A stretch of 64,000 nt of DNA from Streptomyces sp. SPB162 (GCF_029504575.1 NZ_JAQFII010000001.1:826001-890000), one strand, 5' to 3'; counted from the stretch's first letter, positions 12,171 through 20,387 are shown. Numbers and translations: made by a program. The notes: generated by a model from the letters alone, not told the origin.

Positions 12171-12935
12171 TCAGGCGACGCCCGCGTGCAGGAACAGACC
12201 GCCGTCCGCGACGAGGGTCTGGCCGGTGATCCAGCCCGCCTGCTCGGACAGCAGGAACGCGGCGGCGGCGCCGATGTCCTCCGGCACCCCGAGCCGCTTC
12301 AGCGGATAGCCCGACGCGGCCTCCTCCTCACGGCCCTCGTAGAGCGCCGCGGCGAACTTGGTCTTGACCACCGCGGGGGCGATGGCGTTCACCCGCACCC
12401 CCGGTGCCATCTCCGAGGCGAGCTGCAGCGTCAGGTTGACCATGGCGGCCTTGCTGATGCCGTAGGCGCCGATGAAGGGCGACGGGGCGAGACCGGCGAC
12501 CGAGGCGATGTTGACGATCGCCCCGCCGTTCTCCTTCTGCCAGGCCTTCCAGGTCTGCTGCGCGAAGCCGAGCGCGGAGATCACGTTGGTCTCGAAGACC
12601 TTGCGCGCGACGTTCAGGTCCAGCTCGGCGATCGGGCCGAAGACCGGGTTGGTGCCGGCGTTGTTCGCCAGGTAGTCGACGCGACCGAACGCCTCCATGG
12701 TGCGTTCGACGGCGACGGCCTGGTGGGCCTCGTCGTGGGCCTTGCCGGCGACGCCGATCACCCGGTCGGCGCCGAGCTTCTCGACGGCCTCCTTGAGCGC
12801 GTCCTCGTTGCGGCCGGTGATGCAGACGCGGTCGCCGCGGGCCACGAGGGCCTCGGCGATGCCGTAGCCGATGCCGCGGCTGGCGCCGGTGACGAGGGCG
12901 ACCTTGCCGCTGTCGGTGGGAATCTCACGTGTCAT
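12171..12935 (-). CDS. SDR-family oxidoreductase
   Basis: The protein has 254 residues and a classical short-chain dehydrogenase layout: nucleotide motif TGASRGIG (about 16-23), NNAG (about 91), active-site YGISK (Tyr and Lys about 158-162) with Ser upstream in NIASVAG, and the C-terminal GGLFLHAG. It is probably NADP(H)-linked because basic residues follow the second beta strand (TGRNED). It starts 23 bases after the upstream SDR gene and is probably co-transcribed. The substrate is not deducible; acyl or hydroxy-acyl thioesters are plausible. Confidence 0.92.
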   Translation of the reverse strand: MTREIPTDSGKVALVTGASRGIGYGIAEALVARGDRVCITGRNEDALKEAVEKLGADRVIGVAGKAHDEAHQAVAVERTMEAFGRVDYLANNAGTNPVFGPIAELDLNVARKVFETNVISALGFAQQTWKAWQKENGGAIVNIASVAGLAPSPFIGAYGISKAAMVNLTLQLASEMAPGVRVNAIAPAVVKTKFAAALYEGREEEAASGYPLKRLGVPEDIGAAAAFLLSEQAGWITGQTLVADGGLFLHAGVA

Positions 12936-12958
12936 GGTGCTCAGATCTCCGATGCGCG

Positions 12959-13720
12959 TCAGTTGAGCGGGCCGCCGGCCACGTACAGGACCTGGCCGGA
13001 GACGAAGCCGGCCTGGTCACCGGTGAAGAAGGCGATCGCGTTGGCGATGTCGTCCGGGTTGCCGACCCGCTGGACGGGGATCTGGGTCGCGGCGGCGGCC
13101 TGGAACTCCTCGAAGCCCATGCCGATCCGCTCGGCCGTGGCGGCGGTCATGTCGGTGACGATGAAGCCGGGTGCCACGGCGTTGGCGGTGACGCCGAACT
13201 TGCCGAGCTCGAAGGCCAGCGTCTTGGTGAAGCCTTGCAGGCCCGCCTTGGCGGCCGAGTAGTTGACCTGGCCGCGGTTGCCGAGCGCGGAGCTCGACGA
13301 CAGGTTGACGACGCGGCCGAACTTGGCCGCCACCATGTGCTTCTGCACCGCGCGGGACATCAGGAAGGCGCCCCGCAGGTGCACGTTCATGACGGTGTCC
13401 CAGTCGGAGGCGCTCATCTTGAACAGCAGGTTGTCCCGGAGCACACCCGCGTTGTTCACCAGGATGGTCGGCGCGCCGAGCTCCTCGGCGACCCGGGCCA
13501 CCGCCGCCTCGACCTGCGTCTCGTCCGACACGTCGCAGCCGACCGCGAGCGCCCTGCCGCCGTCCGCCGTGATCTGCTCGACGGTCTCCTTGCAGGCGTT
13601 CTCGTCGAGGTCGAGTACGGCGACGGCGCGGCCCTCGGCCGCCAGCCGCCTGGCGGTGGCGGCGCCGATGCCGCGCGCGGCCCCGGTCACGATCGCGACG
13701 CGCTGCTCGGTCGTGGACAT
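12959..13720 (-). CDS. 3-oxoacyl-ACP reductase-like SDR (FabG family)
   Basis: The protein has 253 residues. TGAARGIG (about 12-19), NNAG (about 90), the catalytic Ser in NLSSSSA, and YSAAK (about 155-159) mark a classical SDR. The FabG-like tail GFVSGQVLYVAGG closes it. DLDENA after strand 2 suggests NAD(H) use. It is the first gene of a two-gene unit with the SDR at 12171. Housekeeping fabG lies in a fab cluster, so this is probably a catabolic or secondary paralogue (inference). Confidence 0.92.
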   Translation of the reverse strand: MSTTEQRVAIVTGAARGIGAATARRLAAEGRAVAVLDLDENACKETVEQITADGGRALAVGCDVSDETQVEAAVARVAEELGAPTILVNNAGVLRDNLLFKMSASDWDTVMNVHLRGAFLMSRAVQKHMVAAKFGRVVNLSSSSALGNRGQVNYSAAKAGLQGFTKTLAFELGKFGVTANAVAPGFIVTDMTAATAERIGMGFEEFQAAAATQIPVQRVGNPDDIANAIAFFTGDQAGFVSGQVLYVAGGPLN

Positions 13721-13782
13721 GCAGTCTCCTTGCCCTCAGATGCGGCGCCGCACGGAATCCCGCACGGACTCCGCACATGAGC

Positions 13783-13798
13783 AACCGCTTAGTAGGTT
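13783..13798. promoter_or_regulatory. Candidate TetR-type operator for the SDR pair
   Basis: AACCGCTTAGTAGGTT is an AACC-N8-GGTT inverted repeat, 63-78 bases before the SDR start and in a locally AT-richer stretch. The arms are only four bases, so this is weak. Confidence 0.35.
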
Positions 13799-13859
13799 AG
13801 TTGTCGAAACCGTAGGAGTCCTGTGACCCGCTGTCAACGGAACCCCTCTCGAGTGTGTT

Positions 13860-14258
13860 TCAGCGCACCAGGAGACCGAGCAGCCGATCCACCTCGGCCT
13901 CGGGGTCCGCGGTCAGCCCGGTGTGGATCGGGCCGGGCTGCACCACGGTGCTGCGCGGGGCCGTGAGCCAGCGGAAACGCCGTCCCGGGTCGTCGCCGGC
14001 CGCCTGTCCCGCCCGCTCGCCGCCCTCGCAGATGCCCTCGTACCCGCGCAGCGCGGCACGCACCCCTTCGACGTCCGCCTTCTCGTCCAGACAGCGCAGC
14101 CGCGCCTCGTCCAGATGGATCCGCGCGCCGACGAAGGACTGGGCGCGGCAGTAGACCAGCACCCCCGCGTTGATCATCTCGCCGCGCTCGATCCGCGGGA
14201 CCACGCGCACCAGCGCGTACTCGAACACATCGCGGCCACTGCCCCGGTACCCGGTCAC
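13860..14258 (-). CDS. DUF3037 protein
   Basis: The start is GTG 14258, overlapping the upstream kinase stop in a GTGA arrangement; this gives 132 residues. The protein opens with FEYALVRVVPRIERGEMINAG and contains VYCRAQSFVGARI, which define DUF3037. The function is unknown. DUF3037 genes regularly follow a HipA-like kinase gene, as here. The translational coupling implies a shared job. Confidence 0.88.
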   Translation of the reverse strand: MTGYRGSGRDVFEYALVRVVPRIERGEMINAGVLVYCRAQSFVGARIHLDEARLRCLDEKADVEGVRAALRGYEGICEGGERAGQAAGDDPGRRFRWLTAPRSTVVQPGPIHTGLTADPEAEVDRLLGLLVR

Positions 14259-15076
14259 TTCGCGGCCTTCCCGTCCACCCACGTGCGCAGCCAGTCCGGC
14301 GCGTCCTGCTTCGGTTTCCGCCCCGCCACGAGCACGATCCGCTCATGGACGTCGGCCGCGCGGGCGAGCAGCACCCGCTCGTAGGCCCTGCGCACCTCGT
14401 CGGGGCCCGCGAAACCGGGCTCCCCGGCTAGCCACTCGTCGGGCACCAGCGCGGTGACCTCGCGCAGCAGCTCCTCGGTGATCCTGGGGGCCAGCTCGGC
14501 CGCTGCGGCCGCCGGGTCGGGCGAGAACCGGGACAGCGCGTGGTCGGCGGCGTCGTACGGCTTCGCCGAGGCCTGCTCGGCGGTCTTCCAGTTGTGGTGC
14601 CAGATCAGCGAGGCGCCGTGGTCGATGAGCCAGAGGTCCCGATGCCAGATCAGCAGATTGGGGTTGCGCCAGGACCGGTCCACGTTGCCGACCAGGGCGT
14701 CGAACCAGACGATGCGGCCGGCCTCGACCGGGTCGATCTCGAAGACCAGCGGGTCGAACCCGAGCGACCCCGGCAGGAAGTCCATCCCCAGGTTGAGGCC
14801 GCCGCTGGATTTGAGCAGGTCCTGGATCTCCGCGTCGGGCTCGCCGAGCCCGATCACCGGGTCGAACTGGAACCGGACGAGTTCCGGTACGCGCAGCCCG
14901 AGCCGGCGGGCCAGCTCGCCCGCCACGATCTCGGCGACCAGCGCCTTGCGGCCTTGTGCGGCGCCGGTGAACTTCACGACGTACGTGCCGAGGTCGTCGG
15001 CCTCGACCACCCCGGGCACGGAGCCGCCCTCGCGCAGGGGGGTCACGTATCGGATCCCTGTTACCTCTGTGAGCAT
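14255..15076 (-). CDS. HipA-like kinase-fold protein
   Basis: The protein has 273 residues. An N-terminal RYVTPLREGGSVPGVVEADD leads into a nucleotide-binding strand with YVVKFTGAAQGRKALVAE (candidate ATP-anchoring Lys about 34). WFDALVGNVDRSWRNPNLL (about 125-143) gives the kinase catalytic Asp-Asn pair, and WLIDHGASLIWH the metal-binding Asp. This resembles the HipA C-terminal kinase lobe. HipA toxins phosphorylate GltX, but here the partner is DUF3037, not a HipB antitoxin. I would not call it a toxin. Confidence 0.85.
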   Translation of the reverse strand: MLTEVTGIRYVTPLREGGSVPGVVEADDLGTYVVKFTGAAQGRKALVAEIVAGELARRLGLRVPELVRFQFDPVIGLGEPDAEIQDLLKSSGGLNLGMDFLPGSLGFDPLVFEIDPVEAGRIVWFDALVGNVDRSWRNPNLLIWHRDLWLIDHGASLIWHHNWKTAEQASAKPYDAADHALSRFSPDPAAAAAELAPRITEELLREVTALVPDEWLAGEPGFAGPDEVRRAYERVLLARAADVHERIVLVAGRKPKQDAPDWLRTWVDGKAAK

Positions 15077-15121
15077 CGCACCAGGCTACTGGCGCGCCGG
15101 AGGGCGGCGGGGGTCGCGGCC

Positions 15122-15265
15122 GGTCGGGCGGGCGGTCGCTCGGTCGGGTGGCCGGTTGGGCGAGCGCGCGGGTGGCCGGTTGGTTGAGCGGGTGGGTGGC
15201 CGGTCGGTGGAGCGGGTGGGTGGCCGGTCGGTGGAGCGGGTGGGTGGCCGGTTGGGCCATCAGCC
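15122..15265. repeat. 24-base tandem repeat
   Basis: GGGTGGCCGGT recurs at 15146, 15170, 15194, 15218 and 15242, exactly 24 bases apart. A degenerate unit precedes them. The units at 15194 and 15218 are identical. The array fills the space between the divergent kinase gene and Rieske gene promoters. It is probably non-coding; on the minus strand it would read a Pro/Ala/Thr/His repeat. Confidence 0.85.
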
Positions 15266-15388
15266 GGAATTCCCCCGCCGCTTTGAACGCACCGGAGGAT
15301 CCCTGCGTATGACGGGGCGGGCGCGGCATCACGTCCTCCGGGTGGCTCCTCCCCGCCACCCGGTTTATCTACCGACAGGAAGTGCCAC

Positions 15389-15883
15389 ATGACCGACACC
15401 TCCGGCATTCCCGCTGCTCCGACCCGCCGCACGATGGTCGCCGCGGCGGGCGGCGTGGGTCTCATCGCCGCTCTGTCCGCGTGCGGCGGATCGGATTCGA
15501 AGGCCAGTGACACCCCGGCGGGTACGACCCCGGCCCAGCCGTCGGCACCGGCCGACTCCTCGGCGCCGGACGCCTCGGCTCCGGCCGCGGACGGCGGCGA
15601 CGCGCTGGCCAAGACCGCGGACATCCCGGTGGGCGGCGGAAAGATCTTCGCGGACAAGAAGGTCGTCGTCACCCAGCCGACCGCCGGTGACTTCAAGGCG
15701 TTCTCGGCGATCTGCACCCACCAGGGCTGCGCGGTCAGCGAGGTGGCCGACGGCACCATCAACTGCCCCTGCCACGGGAGCAAGTTCAGTGTCGCGGACG
15801 GCAGCGTCAAAGCCGGTCCCGCGACCAAGCCGCTGGCCGCCGCCAAGGTCACCGTCGCGGGCGCCTCGTTGCAGCTGGGCTGA
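15389..15883 (+). CDS. Rieske 2Fe-2S lipoprotein
   Basis: The protein has 164 residues and AGGAAG before the ATG. A twin-arginine signal TRRTMVAAAGG leads to lipobox LSAC (Cys32). An Ala/Ser/Pro-rich, Asp-dotted linker (33-75) follows. The Rieske cluster ligands are C109-T-H111-Q-G-C114 and C126-P-C128-H129. It is therefore folded with its cluster, exported by Tat and lipidated. It probably transfers electrons at the outer face of the membrane. No oxidase partner is adjacent. Confidence 0.95.
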   Translation: MTDTSGIPAAPTRRTMVAAAGGVGLIAALSACGGSDSKASDTPAGTTPAQPSAPADSSAPDASAPAADGGDALAKTADIPVGGGKIFADKKVVVTQPTAGDFKAFSAICTHQGCAVSEVADGTINCPCHGSKFSVADGSVKAGPATKPLAAAKVTVAGASLQLG

Positions 15884-15909
15884 GCGTCGCGCCGGCGACA
15901 TCGCGCTGG

Positions 15910-16075
15910 CTGGTGCTCTGGCCGGAAAGGTTTGCCTGGTGCGCGGCGTCCGGCGCGGTGCGTCGCACGGCGGAGGATCGTCCTCGCACCGGGCGTACTC
16001 GGACGACTCCGACAACGCAGCGAAGTGCCGTGCCGGACGCCGCGAACCGGTGAACCTTTCCAGCCAGAGCTCTAG
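15910..16075. mobile_element. MITE-like element A
   Basis: Terminal inverted repeats are CTCTGGCCGGAAAGGTT on the left and AACCTTTCCAGCCAGAG on the right. The left end reads CTGG where the right end reads CTAG. The core GGCGTACTCGGACGACTCCG and the following ACAACGCAGCGAAGTGCCG recur almost letter for letter at 40705-40745. No transposase is encoded. The right CTAG is shared with element B, so one element landed in the end of the other. It lies 27 bases past the Rieske gene. Confidence 0.8.
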
Positions 16076-16277
16076 GCCGTGTCTGACACATACCGGCGTC
16101 CGCCCGGAGGGCGGGGCCCGGGGCGTCTGGTGCGTGCGATCGCACGGCGGAGGGTCGCCCCTGTACCGGACGTACCGGGGCGGGCCCGACAACTGGGGGC
16201 CCCTCCCAGCGGTAGCTGGGGGAGAGCGCGCGTGCCAGGCGTCCCGGGCCAGGCAGGATGTGTCAGACACGGCCTAG
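16072..16277. mobile_element. MITE-like element B with perfect 20-base inverted ends
   Basis: CTAGGCCGTGTCTGACACAT (16072-16091) is repeated exactly inverted at 16258-16277. The 206-base element has no coding capacity. Its core (CGCACGGCGGAGGGTCG, then CGTACC, then CCCGACAAC) matches the cores of elements A, C and E although the ends are unrelated. The right-hand CTAG contains the stop codon of the leftward gene at 16274. Confidence 0.85.
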
Positions 16278-16927
16278 CGCTCTCCGGTGCGCGGCCCCTG
16301 CCGTTTCCAGCAGGCCAGGATGTCGTCGGTCGCGCTGACCGTGGAGACGAGCGCGAGGGTGTGGCGGACGACGGCCTCGGTGTACTCGCGGGGCACCCCC
16401 GCGATGGCGTCGGCGGGAACCACCACCTGGTACCCCAGGTTGACGGCGTCGAAGACGGCGTTGGGGATCGCGATGTTCGCGGAGACCCCGGCGACGACCA
16501 GGGTGCGGCAGCCGAGGTTGCGCAGCAGCGCGTCCACGTCGGTCCCGGCGATCGGCGACAGGCCGTGCAGCCGCCGTACGACCAGGTCGCTGTCGGCGAG
16601 CGGTATCCCTTCGGCGAGCCGTACGGCGGGCGTGCCGGTCAGCTGCCGCACGGGCAGCCGCCCGGCGGCACGGAAGAGCCGTGCGTTGCTGTTGGCGCCG
16701 AGCCCGTCCGGGCGGCGCTCGGCGATGGCGTGCAGCACGGCGGCGCCCACCTCGTGGGCGCCGCCGACCAGCCGTGCCACGTTGCCCAGCGCCCCGGAGT
16801 CCCGGGCCTCGGCGGCGAGCTCCGGCAGTGCGCTGTCCGGGCCCACGACGCCGCGCTGGCACTCCACGGTCAGTACGGCGGTGGCCGCCGGGTCCAGCAA
16901 CTCCCTCAGCCGGTCGCTCGGCGCCAT
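16274..16927 (-). CDS. Isochorismatase-fold (cysteine hydrolase-like) protein lacking the catalytic Cys
   Basis: The protein has 217 residues and an ATG start. The fold is that of isochorismatase/nicotinamidase: VLTVECQRGVV near 18-28, LRNLGCRTLVVAGVSANIAI near 135-154, and AVFDAVNLGYQVVVPADAIAG. The usual Asp-Lys-Cys triad is altered. Glu22 stands for Asp, Arg118/119 for Lys, and Ala153 where VSxNVCV has Cys. Ordinary amidase chemistry is therefore unlikely unless another residue serves. The TAG stop is formed by the CTAG end of element B, so the original C-terminus may have differed. Confidence 0.85.
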   Translation of the reverse strand: MAPSDRLRELLDPAATAVLTVECQRGVVGPDSALPELAAEARDSGALGNVARLVGGAHEVGAAVLHAIAERRPDGLGANSNARLFRAAGRLPVRQLTGTPAVRLAEGIPLADSDLVVRRLHGLSPIAGTDVDALLRNLGCRTLVVAGVSANIAIPNAVFDAVNLGYQVVVPADAIAGVPREYTEAVVRHTLALVSTVSATDDILACWKRQGPRTGER

Positions 16928-16978
16928 GACTGCCCCCTCGTACGACGGACCTCGACGGATGACGACGCAGCGACCGTA

Positions 16979-16995
16979 ACTGACGGGTCGTCAGT
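16979..16995. promoter_or_regulatory. 17-base palindromic operator
   Basis: ACTGACGGGTCGTCAGT has perfect six-base arms with a five-base spacer. It lies in the divergent promoter region between the isochorismatase-like gene and the PPOX gene. The inner CTGACG-N3-CGTCAG matches the operators at 35235 and 35252. A TetR-type regulator is likely. Confidence 0.7.
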
Positions 16996-17074
16996 CGGGA
17001 AGGGAGTTGCGGGCGCGGACGCATGGGCCGGACCCGCCCACCACTGGACGACCGCTCCACCGTCCTCCATTATT

Positions 17075-17098
17075 TCTGACACCCAGTCAGATGTCAGA
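17075..17098. promoter_or_regulatory. Second palindromic operator before the PPOX gene
   Basis: TCTGACACCCAGTCAGA (17075-17091) is a six-base-arm palindrome. A further half-site makes TCTGACA-N10-TGTCAGA (17075-17098). It ends 21 bases before the PPOX ATG, where a bound repressor would block transcription. Together with 16979 it frames the divergent promoters. Confidence 0.65.
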
Positions 17099-17119
17099 CG
17101 CAATGGAGGTGCTCGACTC

Positions 17120-17578
17120 ATGGCCGTCATTCAGCGGCGGGGCCGCAGGATCATGATGACCCCGCACGAGGTCGACGCCTTCCTCGCGGAGCAGCGCACC
17201 TGTCGTGTCGCCACCGTCTCCAAGGACGGCCGGCCCCACGTCGGCGCCCTGTGGTTCGCCTGGGACGGGGAATCGCTGTGGCTCTACTCCATCGTCCGCA
17301 GCCAGCGCTGGACCGACCTGCTGCGCGATCCGCGCGTGTCGGTCGTGATCGACGACGGGGTCGAGTACGGGGAGCTGCGCGGCATCGAACTCTCCGGGAC
17401 CGTCGAGTTCGTCGGCGAGGCGCCGCGCACCGGCGAGCCCGTCCCTGAACTGGACACCCCCGAACGGCTCTTCTCGGCCAAGAACTTCGGGCTCGACACC
17501 ATGCCCCACGACGGCCGCCACGCCTGGCTGCGCCTCACCCCGGAGCGGATGGCCTCCTGGGACTTCAGCAAGATCTAA
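17120..17578 (+). CDS. PPOX-class F420/FMN-binding oxidoreductase-like protein
   Basis: GGAGGT stands nine bases before ATG 17120; 152 residues. It is a split-barrel flavin-fold protein: RTCRVATVSKDGRPHVGALW (about 25-44), WLYSIVRSQRWTDLLRDPRVS, then GIELSGTVEFVG. This is the pattern of actinobacterial F420-dependent PPOX-class enzymes. It probably reduces a small molecule with F420H2, or binds FMN. The TAA stop is the first three bases of element C. Confidence 0.88.
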   Translation: MAVIQRRGRRIMMTPHEVDAFLAEQRTCRVATVSKDGRPHVGALWFAWDGESLWLYSIVRSQRWTDLLRDPRVSVVIDDGVEYGELRGIELSGTVEFVGEAPRTGEPVPELDTPERLFSAKNFGLDTMPHDGRHAWLRLTPERMASWDFSKI

Positions 17579-17741
17579 GGGCTGCCCCACAATTCCTGGC
17601 GGGCGCCCGACGACAGCTGCGGCACCTCGCTGTGTTGTCGGAACGCCCGAATACATCCAGTATGCGGGTGTCCCTCCGCCGTGCGATGCACCGCATCTGA
17701 CGCCGCGCGCTGCTCCACCAGGGATGACGGGACAGCCCTTA
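17576..17741. mobile_element. MITE-like element C
   Basis: TAAGGGCTGCCCC at the left faces GGGACAGCCCTTA at the right. The imperfect inverted repeat extends to CCTGG/CCAGG. Both outer flanks complete C-TA-A/G, as after TA duplication. Read on the minus strand the core (GCACGGCGGAGGG, then CCGACAACACAGCGAGGTGCC) matches elements A, B and E. It fills the whole gap between two convergent genes, and each gene's TAA stop lies in one end of the element. Confidence 0.82.
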
Positions 17742-19248
17742 GGTGTTCTGTCCCGCGTCGCCCTCCCGTGCCGCGGCCTTCGCGATGTTGCGGGCCATGC
17801 CCCCGAAGACCACCGAGTGGAACGGTGCCACGCTCCACCAGTAGAGCTGGCCGGACAGGCCGCGCGGGTGGAACAGCGCACGCTGGCGGAAGACGGTGGC
17901 GCCCGCGTCGTCCCGGTCCACCGACAGCTCCAGCCAGGCCAGACCCGGCAGCCGCATCTCGGCACGCAGCCGCAGCAGACTGCCCGGTTCGATCACCTCG
18001 ACCCGCCAGAAGTCCAGCGAGTCCCCCACCCGCAGCCGCGCCGCGTCGCGGCGCCCCCGGCGCAGCCCGACGCCGCCGACCAGCCGGTCCAGCCAGCCCC
18101 GTACAGCCCAGGCGAGCGGGAAGGAGTACCAGCCGTTCTCGCCGCCGATACCCTCGATCACCCGCCACAGGGCCGCCGGCGGGGCGTCCACCGTGCGTTC
18201 GCGGCGGTCGGTGTACAGGCTGCCGCCGGCCCAGTCGGGGTCCGTGGGCAGCGGGTCACTGGGGGCGCCGGGCACCGCGGCGGACGACCAGCGGGTCGGG
18301 ACGTCGGCGTCCCGCAGCCGCTTGAGCGCCAGGCGCACCGACGCGTCGAACCCGATCCGCCCGGCGGGCGGGTCGGGGACGTAGCGCACGAGATCGTTCT
18401 CCGCGCAGACCACCTCGTGCCGCAGCGACTCGGTGAGCGGACGGGCGATGGAGCGCGGCACAGGCGTGACCAGCCCGATCCAGTGGCTGGACAGCGTCGG
18501 CGTGAGGACCGGTACGGGCAGGATCACCCGTCGCGGGAGCCCGGCGACGGCCGCGTACCGCCGCATCATGCCGCGGTAGGTGAGGACGTCGGGGCCGCCC
18601 AGGTCGAAGGTCCGGCTCACATCGGACGGCAGGGTGGCGGCGCCGACGAGGCAGCGCAGTACGTCGCGCACGGCGATCGGCTGGATGCGGGTCCTCACCC
18701 AGCTCGGGGTGATCATCAGCGGCAGCCGCTCGGTGAGGTAGCGCAGCATCTCGAAGGAGGCGGAGCCGGAGCCGATGATCACCGCGGCCCGCAGGACCGC
18801 GGTGGGTACCCCCGAACCGAGCAGGATGTGCCCCACCTCGGCGCGGGACCGCAGGTGCGGTGAGAGCTCCGACTCCGGCACCCCGGTCGGTGTCAGGCCG
18901 CCCAGGTAGACGATGCGCCGCACACCGGCGGCGCGGGCCCTGCTCGGCGAAGAGCCGGGCGGCACGGCGGTCGGTCTCCTCGAAGCCACGCCCGGTGCCC
19001 AGCGCGTGCACCAGGTAGTACGCGGTGTGCACGCCTTCGAAGGCAGGACGCAGCGAGTCCGCGTCGGTGACGTCGCCGCGGACCGTCTCCACCCGGTCGA
19101 CCCAGGGGTAGTCGCGGAGCTTCTCGGGCGTGCGGGCCAGGCAGCGGACCGCGTAGCCGGCATCGAGCAGCTCGGGCACGAGCCGGCCGCCGATGTATCC
19201 GGTGGCTCCGGTGACCAGACAGCGGCGGGTGCTTTCGTCTTCGGGCAT
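17739..19248 (-). pseudogene. SDR/NAD(P)-binding protein with DUF2867 domain, frameshifted
   Basis: From ATG 19248 the protein opens with an extended-SDR Rossmann fold (RCLVTGATGYIGGRLVPELLD) and reads well to RRAARLFAEQ. It then continues in the next frame as ARAAGVRRIVYLGGLTPTG. One extra base in the C run at 18938-18940 explains the switch. The C-terminal half (from about WAGGSLYTDRRERTVDAPP) is DUF2867, with the usual ending around FHPRGLSGQLYWWSVAPFH. The intact form would have about 500 residues and is a known actinobacterial architecture of unknown substrate. It is either a real pseudogene or an assembly indel. The stop lies in element C. Confidence 0.82.
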
Positions 19249-19312
19249 ACGGGGATGCCTACCCGACTGCCGGCGGCAATCACAGCAGGTGGGTGGCGGG
19301 TGCGGTGGGGGT

Positions 19313-19390
19313 GCGGCCGGGAGGCTTTGGGGATGCGTCCGGGAGGCTTTGGGGGTGCGTCCGGGGGGCTTTGGGGGTGCGTCCGGGGGG
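19313..19390. repeat. 22-base tandem repeat
   Basis: Three full units and a partial fourth of GCGTCCGGGAGGCTTTGGGG-type sequence start at 19313, 19335, 19357 and 19379. They lie upstream of both the SDR-DUF2867 gene and the divergent SDR gene. Nothing suggests coding. Confidence 0.8.
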
Positions 19391-19425
19391 AGCAAGGGCC
19401 ACGGCCTTCGGCTCGGGCCGGGGGG

Positions 19426-19459
19426 GTAGCGTCGCTACGTAGAAAGGTAGCGTCGATAC
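19426..19459. promoter_or_regulatory. Two operators GTAGC-N3-GCTAC before the SDR gene
   Basis: GTAGCGTCGCTAC (19426-19438) is a perfect palindrome. GTAGCGTCGATAC (19447-19459) is a near copy 21 bases on, two helical turns away. A third copy precedes the TetR gene at 20452. They sit about 72-105 bases before the SDR start, over the likely promoter. The TetR encoded at 20489 is the probable ligand-responsive repressor. Confidence 0.75.
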
Positions 19460-19530
19460 GGTATTGCTGTTAGCGTTGCTCTCGTCAGGTCGCGGAGAAG
19501 CCGGATCGGACCGAACCAGGGAGCACCGCC

Positions 19531-20289
19531 ATGAGCGAGCAGCAGTCCACCACCTCGGCCGCTTCGAACCGGGTCGCGGTCGTCACCGGCGGGTCCCGCG
19601 GGATCGGCCGGCAGAGCGCTGAGCGACTGGCCGCCGACGGATTCGCCATCGTCGTCAACTACGCCGGCAACCAGACCGAGGCCGACGCGACCGTGGCGGC
19701 CATCAGCGCAGCCGGCGGCAGGGCGGTCGCCTTCCGCGCCGACGTCGCCGACGAGGTCTCGGTCTCGGCCCTCTTCGACACCGCCGAGCGCACCTTCGGC
19801 GGTGTCGACGTCGTCGTGCACGCGGCGGGCGTCATGACGCTGGCGCCGCTGGTCGACACGGATCTGGACGCCCTGGACCGTATGCACCGCACGAACATCC
19901 GCGGCACCTTCGTCGTCGACCAGCAGGCCGCCCGCCGGCTGCGCGGCGGCGGGGCGATCATCAACTTCTCCAGCTCCGTCGTCGGACTGGCCATCCCCGG
20001 CTACGCCGCCTACGCCGCCACCAAGGGGGCCGTGGAGGCGATGACGCTGATCCTGGCCCGGGAGTTGCGCGGCCGGGACATCACGGTCAACGCCGTGGCC
20101 CCGGGCCCCACCGCCACCTCGCTGTTCCTGGACGGCAAGGACGAGGAGACCATTGCGAGGATGGCCGCCCAGGCGCCTCTGGAGCGCCTCGGCACCCCGC
20201 AGGACATCGCCGAGGTCGTCTCCTTCCTCGCCGGCCCCGCCCGCTGGGTGAACGGCCAGGTCCTACGCGCCAACGGCGGCATCGTCTGA
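19531..20289 (+). CDS. SDR-family oxidoreductase (TetR-linked)
   Basis: The protein has 252 residues with CAGGGAG before ATG. TGGSRGIG (about 20-27), AAG in VHAAGVM, catalytic Ser in NFSSSVV, YAATK (about 165-169) and a FabG-like tail WVNGQVLRANGG are present. A single operator set with the TetR gene 200 bases downstream suggests that the substrate, or its precursor, relieves repression. Such pairs often detoxify carbonyl compounds (inference). Confidence 0.92.
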   Translation: MSEQQSTTSAASNRVAVVTGGSRGIGRQSAERLAADGFAIVVNYAGNQTEADATVAAISAAGGRAVAFRADVADEVSVSALFDTAERTFGGVDVVVHAAGVMTLAPLVDTDLDALDRMHRTNIRGTFVVDQQAARRLRGGGAIINFSSSVVGLAIPGYAAYAATKGAVEAMTLILARELRGRDITVNAVAPGPTATSLFLDGKDEETIARMAAQAPLERLGTPQDIAEVVSFLAGPARWVNGQVLRANGGIV

Positions 20290-20387
20290 CCACCGCCACA
20301 TCGTCCGACCCGCGCCCACCACCGTGCGGCACCCCCGACACCCCCCCCCACGCGGCGAAGCCGCCCCGCATCGGACAGGAGATCATC

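Noticed and set aside
14255..15076. Classical hipBA toxin-antitoxin module
   Set aside because: No HipB-like helix-turn-helix gene is present, and the partner is DUF3037.
15146..15262. CRISPR array
   Set aside because: Units are contiguous 24-base tandem repeats with no unique spacers, and there are no cas genes.
12171..20289. Secondary-metabolite cluster based on three SDR genes and other oxidoreductases
   Set aside because: No carrier, ketosynthase or condensation genes are nearby. The genes lie in separate units with different operators.
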